Shown piece by piece: positions 44,401-50,838 of a DNA stretch of 64,000 bases. The stretch's first letter is position 1. Every line of letters starts with the position of its first letter. This stretch comes from Sulfitobacter sabulilitoris (GTDB lineage: Bacteria; Pseudomonadota; Alphaproteobacteria; Rhodobacterales; Rhodobacteraceae), in the NCBI RefSeq assembly GCF_005887615.1, contig NZ_VANS01000004.1:1-64000 (forward strand), given 5' to 3'. Under the pieces are notes generated by a model. That model saw only the letters and a program-made list of their open reading frames with translations, was not told where the DNA came from and ran no database searches. Made by a program: the position numbers and the translations under genes.

Positions 44401-47400
44401 GTTGACCACGTGTCGCGATGATCCCCAGGCCGGTCTCGAAGCTCATCACACCCGCCAGCGCGGCGGCGGTGAATTCGCCCACGGAATGCCCGATCATCGC
44501 GGCAGGCACCACGCCGCGGGCCATCCACAGCTTTGCGCAGGCATATTGCGTGAGGAAAAGCGCCGGTTGCGTCAACCGGGTCTCGCGCAACGCGCGCGCC
44601 GCGTCCTTGTCCGACGAATCGCCAAAGCACAGCATGGTTTTCACGTCGAGCCCAAGGATCGGGCGCAGGATTTCGGCACCCTCGTCGATCCAGCGGGCGA
44701 ACTCCGGTTCGCTGTGGTAAAGTCCGCTGCCCATGCCGGGATATTGCGACCCCTGGCCGGGGAACATGAACGAAACCGCCGGTGTGCCGGACAGGGCCGG
44801 CTTGCGCACGGCAGGCGCACGGCGCAGCCTGGCCGCCACTTCGGCGGTCTGTGTGCCCGCCACGGCCAGTCGGTATGCGAACGCGCTGCGCCCTTCCTGA
44901 AGCGTGAATGCCACGTCGCACAGATCCGGCGGATCGTTTGCCTCCATCGCATCGGCGAGCCGGGTCTGCATCTGCACCAGCGCGTCCGGCGTCCTGGCGG
45001 ACAGAACCACCGTCTGAACGTTGTCTGGTATCTCCCGCCGGCGCTGCGGTGGGGCTTCCTCCAGAACCACATGCACGTTCGTGCCGCCGACACCAAAGGA
45101 ACTGACCCCGGCCCGCAGCGGCCCGTCCGCGCGCCAGTCCGACAGTTCGGTCTGAATGCGGAAAGGAGAGCCGGACAGGTCGATCCGGTCATTCAGGGTC
45201 TTGAAATTGGCAACTGGCGGGATTTCGCGATGCGTCATCATCAGCGCCGTCTTGATCACGCTGACCACGCCTGCGCCGGCATCCAGATGGCCGATATTGC
45301 CTTTGACAGAGCCGAGTGCGCACTGCCCTTCATCGAGGTCGGAGCCGAATGCCTGCCGCAGCCCGCTGACCTCGATCGGGTCGCCCAGCGGAGTCGCGGT
45401 GCCGTGGCATTCCACGTAGGAAATCGTCTTGGGCGCGACACCGGCGTCGGCGTGGGCCATGCGAATGGCCGCAGCCTGACCCAGAACCGTGGGCGCGGTG
45501 TAGGAAATCTTGTCGGCGCCGTCATTGTTCACCCCGACACCGCGGATCACGGCATAGATCTGATCGCCATCCGCGACCGCGTCCGCCAGACGGCGCAGAA
45601 CGACAACCCCGCCACCATGCGAAAACACGGTGCCCGTTGCCTGCGCGTCAAACGGGCGGCAGGTGCCGTCATCCGACGCCAGCCCGCCGTCTTGGGTGAA
45701 GTAGCCGCGCCTTTGCGGGAAAGTGATGGAAACGCCCCCGGCCAGCGCCATGTCGCACAGGCCTGACCGCAGGTTCAGCACCGCCTGTGAAATAGCCGTC
45801 AGCGAGGTTGAACAGGCGGTCTGCACCGTCATCGCCGGGCCCTGCAGGTTCAGCTTGAACGACACGCGCGTCGCCAGGCAATCGCCGAGGTTGCCGGTCA
45901 GTTCCGAATATTTTCCGGTCTGGTAGTTCGAGGTGAAGGCCTCGGCCTCGGCGCGGTTTCCCAGCACGTTGTGGATCAGGTAGGTGTTCATCGACGACCC
46001 GGCAAAAACGCCCGTGCTCATCTTGGTGTGTTTGGGGTCGTGGCCGCTGTCCTCCAGGGCCTCGTAGCACATTTCCATGAAGATCCGGGCCTGCGGGTCG
46101 GTGACCGCCGCTTCGCGCGGGTACATCGAAAAGAACTTGGCGTCGAAAAGGCCGGCGTCCGGCAGATGAGGCCGGGTCGGGACATAATTGCCCGCGGCGC
46201 GTTCTTGCGGGGTGAAGCTGTCCTCCAGTTCGTCGGGGGCAAAGGGGCGGATCAGGTTCGTGCCCTGCCGCAGATGGTCCCAGAATTCGGCGATGGACCC
46301 CGACGCAGGGGTACGGGCCGACAGGCCCACGATTGCGATGGCCGCGTCGGGAAGCTCCGTCACCCCTGTCGGGTGCGCGTCCGGCGCGGCATCGCGAACA
46401 GGGGCTTGATCGGGCTCTTGCTGCGCTATGATCTCGGCCAGCCGGGCCGAGAGCTGCGCAAGCTTCGGTGCCTCGAACAAGAGGGTGATGTCGAAACCGA
46501 TGCGGAAGTGTTTCTTGAGTTCGGCATGCACGTCGACCAGTTGCAAGGACGTGCCGCCCGCCTCGAAAAATGTCATGTCGTCCGCGACGGGACCACATTT
46601 CAGGGACTGATCCCAAATCGTCGCGATCTGGCGCGATACGTCATTGACCGAGACGGATTTCGCCACAGTTGCCTTGGGCGCGGGTGGGTCCGGTTCGCGG
46701 GTGGCCGGGGTCTCTTCAAGGCTGCGCAGCAGTGCCTTTCGGTCGATCTTGCTGTTCACGGTCAGGGGGAACTCGGGCAGGACGCGATTGACGCGGGGCA
46801 GCATGCCGTCGGGCAGGCTGTTCGCCAGCGCAGCCATGACCGCGCGGATGAACGCGGTATGATCCTGAGGCATCCCGCCTTGGGGTTTCAGAAACGACGC
46901 GATCCGCTTATCCCCCGATGGGGTGGTGACCAACGCGACCGCCGCGTCGGTCAGCATGGGCAATTCGCGCAGGTGATGTTCGACCTCGTCCAGCTCGATC
47001 CGGCGACCGCCCAACTTGACCTGCCGGTCCACGCGGCCGGAGAATTCGTAAATGCCGGTATCGCGCCGCCGCACCAGGTCGCCGGTCAGATAGACCAGGC
47101 CGCTGTGCCCGGGCCGCGGATCGGCGATAAAGGACACCGCGCTGCGATCGGGTTGATTGAGGTATCCCAGCGCCACGCTCGGCCCCGCCGCAACAAGCTG
47201 GCCCAACTCTCCATCGCCCAGTTCGGCGTGGTCGTCGTCGATGACAAAGCAGTCGCAATGCCCCGTTGGCACCCCGATCGGGATCGAGCCGCCCTCAACA
47301 TCTGCGCGGCACAGCAGGTGAATGGTGGTGAACACGGAATTTTCGGTCGGGCCATAGCCGTTGATAATCTCGACATCTGGGTAGGTGTCCATCAAGCGCC

Positions 47401-48277
47401 GCATGTGAGAGGAGGACATGACATCGCCGCCAGCCCTGAATTGCCGCAGCCCACCAAGCGCATCGAGGTGGTGTTCGATCATCAGGTGTGCCAGCCCGGT
47501 ATAGAAAAAGGCCACGGTGACCTGTTCGTCGCGGATGACGCGGGCCAGCACGTCCAATGCCGGTTTGGTTTGGGTCACGACCGCGACCGACGCCCCGTTG
47601 AGCAGCGGCGCCCAGATTTCCCACGTCGAAGCATCGCAGGCGATCGTTGAATTCGCGAGAGACACGTCACTGGGCGTGAACTGCCCGACGGGCTGATCGT
47701 ACCCCAGCCGCGTGATGGCGCGATGGGGCAGCACGACACCCTTGGGTTTGCCGGTCGATCCCGAGGTGTACATGATGTAGCAGGGATCGTCGCCACTACG
47801 GCGGGGAAAGCCGGGGCGCGCGTCCGGCGCGTCTTGCAACAGGTTCTGGATATTCAGCAAGGGCGTGCCCGCCGGGGCCAGCCCTTTCGCCAGATTGCCG
47901 TAGGGCGCATCCCACAGGATCGACGCTGGGGTGCAGTCGTCGATGACATAGCCGAGCTGCTTGGAGTCGTAGGCCGGATCGAGCGGCACATATACCGCCC
48001 CGGCGCGCATGATCCCCGCCATCACGAGCACGGAATGCAGCGTGCGGTCGGTGATCATGGCGACTTGGCTGCCCGGCCCGACGCCATTCGCCATCAGATG
48101 CCAGGCAATCCGATCGGCGGCGGCACCCATTTGGGAATACGTGAAGCTGTGTCCACCACCGCGCAATGCAATGGCATCGGGCACGATGTCGGCGACGTTC
48201 AGGACTTGGTCGATCAGAGTTGCATCGGCGTCATATTGCAATTCCGCCAACGCGTTTCTTGCAGCATCGTCAAGCAT
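38423..48277 (-). CDS. Hybrid NRPS-PKS megasynthase: A-PCP-KS-AT-ACP-aminotransferase-C-A-PCP
   Basis: The product has 3,284 residues from ATG 48277, preceded by GGGGGA; an in-frame GTG at 48304 is less likely. Domains: A1 (about 20-520; YIMYTSGSTGKPKG, NSKIDRKAL); PCP1 (Ser577); KS (640-1075; Cys822 in TACSTSL, His in VECHGTATPLGDP, GNIGHLDAGAG); AT (1170-1480; Ser1265 in GHSVGE, HAFH indicating malonyl-CoA); ACP (Ser1599 in LGFDSL); Ala/Pro linker; PLP class III aminotransferase (1800-2220; Lys2053 in ATYGKVMGGGMPVG); C (2250-2690; HHIVCDG at 2369-2375); A2 (2710-3190); PCP2 (Ser3223). By-eye specificity codes: A1 DAWFFAGVF (unclear, amino acid); A2 DILQMAVIW, near glycine's DILQLGLIWK. No KR, DH or TE: the beta-keto group would be transaminated, as in mycosubtilin/iturin synthases. 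Release may need the separate C-PCP-TE protein. Confidence 0.95.
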   Translation of the reverse strand: MLDDAARNALAELQYDADATLIDQVLNVADIVPDAIALRGGGHSFTYSQMGAAADRIAWHLMANGVGPGSQVAMITDRTLHSVLVMAGIMRAGAVYVPLDPAYDSKQLGYVIDDCTPASILWDAPYGNLAKGLAPAGTPLLNIQNLLQDAPDARPGFPRRSGDDPCYIMYTSGSTGKPKGVVLPHRAITRLGYDQPVGQFTPSDVSLANSTIACDASTWEIWAPLLNGASVAVVTQTKPALDVLARVIRDEQVTVAFFYTGLAHLMIEHHLDALGGLRQFRAGGDVMSSSHMRRLMDTYPDVEIINGYGPTENSVFTTIHLLCRADVEGGSIPIGVPTGHCDCFVIDDDHAELGDGELGQLVAAGPSVALGYLNQPDRSAVSFIADPRPGHSGLVYLTGDLVRRRDTGIYEFSGRVDRQVKLGGRRIELDEVEHHLRELPMLTDAAVALVTTPSGDKRIASFLKPQGGMPQDHTAFIRAVMAALANSLPDGMLPRVNRVLPEFPLTVNSKIDRKALLRSLEETPATREPDPPAPKATVAKSVSVNDVSRQIATIWDQSLKCGPVADDMTFFEAGGTSLQLVDVHAELKKHFRIGFDITLLFEAPKLAQLSARLAEIIAQQEPDQAPVRDAAPDAHPTGVTELPDAAIAIVGLSARTPASGSIAEFWDHLRQGTNLIRPFAPDELEDSFTPQERAAGNYVPTRPHLPDAGLFDAKFFSMYPREAAVTDPQARIFMEMCYEALEDSGHDPKHTKMSTGVFAGSSMNTYLIHNVLGNRAEAEAFTSNYQTGKYSELTGNLGDCLATRVSFKLNLQGPAMTVQTACSTSLTAISQAVLNLRSGLCDMALAGGVSITFPQRRGYFTQDGGLASDDGTCRPFDAQATGTVFSHGGGVVVLRRLADAVADGDQIYAVIRGVGVNNDGADKISYTAPTVLGQAAAIRMAHADAGVAPKTISYVECHGTATPLGDPIEVSGLRQAFGSDLDEGQCALGSVKGNIGHLDAGAGVVSVIKTALMMTHREIPPVANFKTLNDRIDLSGSPFRIQTELSDWRADGPLRAGVSSFGVGGTNVHVVLEEAPPQRRREIPDNVQTVVLSARTPDALVQMQTRLADAMEANDPPDLCDVAFTLQEGRSAFAYRLAVAGTQTAEVAARLRRAPAVRKPALSGTPAVSFMFPGQGSQYPGMGSGLYHSEPEFARWIDEGAEILRPILGLDVKTMLCFGDSSDKDAARALRETRLTQPALFLTQYACAKLWMARGVVPAAMIGHSVGEFTAAALAGVMSFETGLGIIATRGQLMQDQPEGAMLSVRAPLDVLEPHLDASVDIAARNAPKLNVVAGAFDAVAQLEERLKSAGIACARLHTSHAFHSRMMDPVCDGLTEALAGIALTPAHIPYVSCVTGTWITQAECTDPAYWARQARAAVNFADAVTELAGPDPAILLEVGAGNTLSAFCAQTLPRDAQVAIVQSLPDHTRPDSDEVTMAEGFGRLWAAGAEVAWDKLGPRGNRRVSLPTYPFERKLHWIDAPAPDFATDQATPPAAAVAAPNPIRQQEVAPMADPSTAPVIDRTPRLISDVLAMLSDVSGEDLGPDDAGASFLDLGFDSLFLGQVAQKLGSEYGIDLTFRQLLANYPTAEAVAAYLDATLPPEVAEALPAQDGAAPTGTTAAAPAVVPAAAPVPTAPATAPVGADSSAAALMQAQISAMQSLFSQQLQTISGAQPAAAAVPVAPSRDTVAPSQAAAPVAAAPTAPTDDAPREDAKPNFSIGRATNASGGDLTEEQLRFARDLADRYSARSPKSKAYVQKYRSVMADPRTASGFRAEWKELVFPMVCDTSKGAHLWDIDGNQYVDLVNGFGQTAFGHSPDFVIDAVTRQMKRGFAIGPQSDLAGPVAERFARFVGHERAAFCNTGSEAVMAAMRIARTVTGREKIVVFGNDYHGQFDEVLVKGKKRGGDPTALPIAPGIPRSSLSNMIVLPYAEQDSLDWLRDNIAHVAAVVVEPVQSRHPDLRPRAFVQTIRDLTQAGGAAMVMDEVVTGFRVGPRGMQGEWDIQADMATYGKVMGGGMPVGMLAGSARFMDALDGGMWHFGDASVPEASPTFFAGTFVRHPLVLAAIEATLDHMERNGADLWQATAALTASAVGRMNDILEQRGLPRMVETYSSWFVPQVTDQDPNAALLFPLMRLGGVHVQIGYPCIFTTAHGQAEADKVVAVFEQSVDALRSVGILASDTTAASATRPAEQAPTRDIPLTEAQREIWMTAQLGKAASCCFNESASIELDGPLDRDALQRAFDRVIARHDGLRQVFDRAGETFDILDPFSLPLDLHDLGNHADADAALADLLARDAATEIDIVEGPPLRAFLVRKATDKHVLVINAHHIVCDGWSYNVIGSDLAACYAQEVTGTTADLPPAPSFARYAMDRAGTKTSDATRSYWQAQFADLPELPDLPTDRPRPAMKSFSGSTCTAHIPGDVMRGARKAGAAQGCTLFATLFAALQIVIGRLSGSDDIVLGVPAGGQANLADSALVGHCVNFLPIRSTWTPTASVAETLAQVRDRVMDAFEHQEYTYGTLVRDLDIDRSLNRLPLTEIQFNLERLGESVDMGPVRATMAPNPKAAVNFDLFFNIVERRDGLRVDVDYNTDVFDKSTVERWIGHLETVLSEMAADTARPIAQVPVQSAGERAWMLETLNDTAAPLPAPQTVDAMVARAATAHPDAIAIEDSAGQMTYGRLERRSDAIAAALQAQGVGRDGRIAVAVPRSAEGIAALLAVMKTGNAYVPLDVTQPPARLRMILETADVAAILHDHAELPECASGLGLTALGIGDCPQSGTPEACQATGDASAYVMFTSGSTGVPKGVEISHRSVVNLLGSMAQEPGFDQNDVLLAVTTTMFDISVLEMFLPLTVGGRCVIAPHEDVLDGFRLVERLGRGDITHMQATPTLWAMALEAGFKPRNGLTMLAGGEPLPQDLADRLTENGADVWNVYGPTETTIWSAIARMRPGDSVTIGHPIANTQLHVLGEADQLLPIGAVGVLNIGGAGLAKGYFRNAELTRAAFRDVTLNGTARRLYRTGDRARRLADGSIEVLGREDGQVKLRGFRIELGEIESALRGLEGVAAAAVALKPTPRGGDQLVGYVVARGGRDPQPGALATAVGEALPAYMVPTAWVFLSKLPSNANGKLDRKALPDAQSVATITALHTAPGTATETRMAEIWESVLGMDGISTSQTLFALGADSLTVFRIAARLIDAGMNLEARHLLEYPSIARLAAFADSRQDDPAAPKKPSLKSFRRGARRGV

Positions 48278-48656
48278 GTCATCCCCCACGCAAACGGGGA
48301 GCACAATCCTTTTGGTGCAGTCACGAAATAGTGCTGCGAAAAATATCTACAAAGGAAGTTCGGCCCCCACCAAACTGAAATCACACTAATTTCGTGATCC
48401 AATTTTTTCAGGGTAAATCATCGACTTGCGAAAATCGACTCTTCTTTGCGCCAGCGTCAGCTTTCACCGGGTCGGTGGAATTCGATCCTGCTGGCGGATA
48501 CGTCGCGGCGCCCCCGGACGCCGCAGAAATTGTAGCCGCTGCGCTCAAAGCCACCAAATACTGTGGCCGCGCACAAGTTTTCCCAAGGGTGTCAATCTCA
48601 AGGCAGTCGTCCGAGATTGTTTCCATTTCGGCGACAGATACGCACCTGGCGCCCTA
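48278..48656. promoter_or_regulatory. 379-base upstream region of the NRPS-PKS gene
   Basis: It should contain the megasynthase promoter. AT-rich stretches occur around 48330-48420. I see no lux-box, clear -35/-10 pair or strong palindrome. Open frames on both strands here lack ribosome sites and recognisable content. Confidence 0.4.
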
Positions 48657-48821
48657 TCAAACCAGAATCATCCAAATCGCCACGCCCCAGAACACCGCGC
48701 AGGCCACGACGACGATCGTTCGCAGAACCGATCCTCGAAGCCGGTGGGGACGGGACCGGGGCATCGTTTTCGTGCGAATTTTCGATTGATGTTCCAGTGG
48801 GGGCAACACCTCTTTGTTCAT
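48657..48821 (-). CDS. Small single-span membrane protein (54 residues)
   Basis: From ATG 48821 the frame reads MNKEVLPPLEHQSKIRTKTM, then a basic Arg/His/Pro stretch, then a C-terminal membrane segment LRTIVVVACAVFWGVAIW. The frame is open to a TTG at 48869 but ATG is the likelier start. The layout (basic middle, C-terminal helix ending with a Trp-rich IW) and the helix itself match the 45-residue protein at 22342-22479. It lies between the flippase and NRPS-PKS genes. Function unknown; possibly a regulator or assembly partner of a membrane enzyme of this locus. Confidence 0.5.
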   Translation of the reverse strand: MNKEVLPPLEHQSKIRTKTMPRSRPHRLRGSVLRTIVVVACAVFWGVAIWMILV

Positions 48822-49033
48822 GCCATGAGAGTAGCAAGAAAACAGCGTCCGAAGACAAATGATTTTCAACCGATAAGTGTGTGGGCGAAATCAAGCCGTT
48901 TTCCGGGAGCGCATCGCTGATTCTGGCCGATGTATCCTTTGTCCCGCCTGCCGCGCGCTCAAATTTCCGCCGACCCAGAAACCGAAGTGCAAACCTGCAA
49001 TTCTGCCGTGAAAGGCTTTATCGCAGCCTGATC

Positions 49034-49054
49034 CGCGGCGGACAGGCCGCCGCG
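49034..49054 (-). terminator. GC-rich hairpin after the flippase gene
   Basis: CGCGGCGG-ACAGG-CCGCCGCG is a perfect 8-bp stem starting 16 bases beyond the Wzx stop on the minus strand. There is no T-run, so it may be a transcript-stabilising 3' hairpin rather than a classic terminator. Confidence 0.45.
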
Positions 49055-49069
49055 CCGCGAAACAGTTCG

Positions 49070-50551
49070 CTAACCGGCCAATGATCGTATCTTGCGCCCG
49101 ATGGCAGACCGCAGTGACCTGTCACAAATCGCGATCACCGGGGCATAGACTGCCAACATGCACAGACCCAGACCGACAAACCGCACAAGCGGGTGCAGAT
49201 GTGCGACCGGGCCAGTGCCGATCAGCAGGTACGGAACCGGCAACGCAGCCAGGACCGCGGGCAGCACCGGCCAGCAACCGGCAAGAATGGCCGGCCATCG
49301 CACATCGGCATGGATGCGCATCACCCGCGCATTGATGACGAACACGATCACCGCGGCAATGACTTCGGACAGGGCGGTCGCGATAACGCCGAACACCGCG
49401 CCCACGGATATGCACGCGATGGAAATGAGTGAGTACAAAAGCACGTAGCGTGGCAGCAGGCCGACCTTGCCCACCAGCGACAAGATGGGCGTGGAGGCCG
49501 AACTTGACGCGCGGATAAATGCCGCGATCGCCAGAACCTGAACCACGGGCACCGCCGCGGTCCAGTCCGCGCCCAGCATCCCGCGGATCAGATCGTCGGC
49601 CATCACCGCAATCCCGGTGAACAGCGGGACGGCACAATAGATCAGCATCGGAAAGTATCGCCGCGCCGCCTCGTCGAAACCTTGGTCCGGGGTTGCGGTG
49701 GTATGGAACTTGCGAAAATGGCTCCATGCCAGGATACGCGCGGGTTCGCTCAGGATTTCTTCGAAAGCGCCGACAACGCGCTGCCCGGCGCGATAGATGC
49801 CAACCGCCGCCGGCCCCATGAAACCGCCGATCATCAGGGTCGCCGCGTAGCTGCGAAAGGTCACGAGCAGCCGTGTCGCCATGATATTCCACGAGAAAAC
49901 CGCTATTTCGGCAATCAAGGATAGCTGCGTGGTGACGACCGGCCGCAGGTGCGACGCCGCCATCGATGCGCCGCAGGTGACGATTGCGCCGGCAAGTCGG
50001 CCATAGGCCAGCGCCATGATGCCCTGACCCTGCAAAAGCGATGTAACCGCGACGGCGAAATTGGCCATCTCTCCGGTCAGGATGCAGATCGCCGACACGG
50101 AAATCCTGCCCTGCCATATCAGCACGCCGGAATAGGTTGCCCCGACCGCGGTGAAAACGACGCTCGCCGACAGAACCCGCGCCAGCCAAGCGACGACGGG
50201 GTCATCGCTAAACATATGCGCGAAGAACGACAAAGACACCCCCAGCGCCGATCCGACAAGACCGGCGACCAGCGCAAGAAAGAGGGTTTGCCGCAGCCGG
50301 TCCTCCGCCCCTTTCCAATGCAGTATGTATTCCGACCAACCCGCCGTCGCCATCTGGTTGAGAAACAAGATAAGTGCCGCGACCAGTGCGAAGATCCCGA
50401 ATTCCTCGGGCCGCATCACACGGACGGCCACCATGAAGATCCCGAACTGGATGACCTGCACCAAGACCCGCGATACCGTCGTCCAGATACCGCCGCGCAA
50501 CGCGGTCTCGGACGGGCCTTTGCTGGTTGATGTCCCTTTGATGTCGAACAC
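49070..50551 (-). CDS. Polysaccharide flippase (Wzx, MOP/PST family)
   Basis: From GTG 50551 the product is 493 residues; the frame is open to a TTG at 50635, but that extension is hydrophilic and unlike the family. The cytosolic start MFDIKGTSTSKGPSETALRG leads into the first helix pair GGIWTTVSRVLVQVIQFGIFMVAVRVM. About 12-14 membrane segments follow, with the typical central segment of an oligosaccharide flippase (MIGGFMGPAAVGIYRAGQRVVGAFEEI). It moves lipid-linked repeat units to the periplasm for the Wzy-like polymerase. Its weak start and GTG codon may limit expression. Confidence 0.88.
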   Translation of the reverse strand: MFDIKGTSTSKGPSETALRGGIWTTVSRVLVQVIQFGIFMVAVRVMRPEEFGIFALVAALILFLNQMATAGWSEYILHWKGAEDRLRQTLFLALVAGLVGSALGVSLSFFAHMFSDDPVVAWLARVLSASVVFTAVGATYSGVLIWQGRISVSAICILTGEMANFAVAVTSLLQGQGIMALAYGRLAGAIVTCGASMAASHLRPVVTTQLSLIAEIAVFSWNIMATRLLVTFRSYAATLMIGGFMGPAAVGIYRAGQRVVGAFEEILSEPARILAWSHFRKFHTTATPDQGFDEAARRYFPMLIYCAVPLFTGIAVMADDLIRGMLGADWTAAVPVVQVLAIAAFIRASSSASTPILSLVGKVGLLPRYVLLYSLISIACISVGAVFGVIATALSEVIAAVIVFVINARVMRIHADVRWPAILAGCWPVLPAVLAALPVPYLLIGTGPVAHLHPLVRFVGLGLCMLAVYAPVIAICDRSLRSAIGRKIRSLAG

Positions 50552-50838
50552 CTCTCGATCCGTCCGCGTACTGCCGGCCGGGATCCAAACTTGAAAAATA
50601 TCACGTCCGCCAGCCCCCCTGTCAGGGTCATGCAAGCGCGCCGAAATTCGGCGATGTGCCTCAAGTCATGGTGAATTTCCCACGGTTGGCAAGGGAAATG
50701 CAGTCGCGCGGCATAGTGCCGGGGCGCCGCGAAAAGGAGCCTGGCCTTTGACCGCGCGGTTCCGCGGGCCTTTGGTTGCTGGCCCGTCGAAACAGGCCCC
50801 CGCCGGCGGTCGGGGCACCGGCGCGCCGTGACGCTGAT

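Noticed and set aside
39263-47650. Three long plus-strand open frames (39263-41818, 43199-45766, 45971-47650) opposite the megasynthase
   Set aside because: They are antisense to clear NRPS/PKS domains, are rich in Arg, His, Gly and Gln, lack ribosome sites and show no domain motifs. They are a by-product of high GC codon bias.
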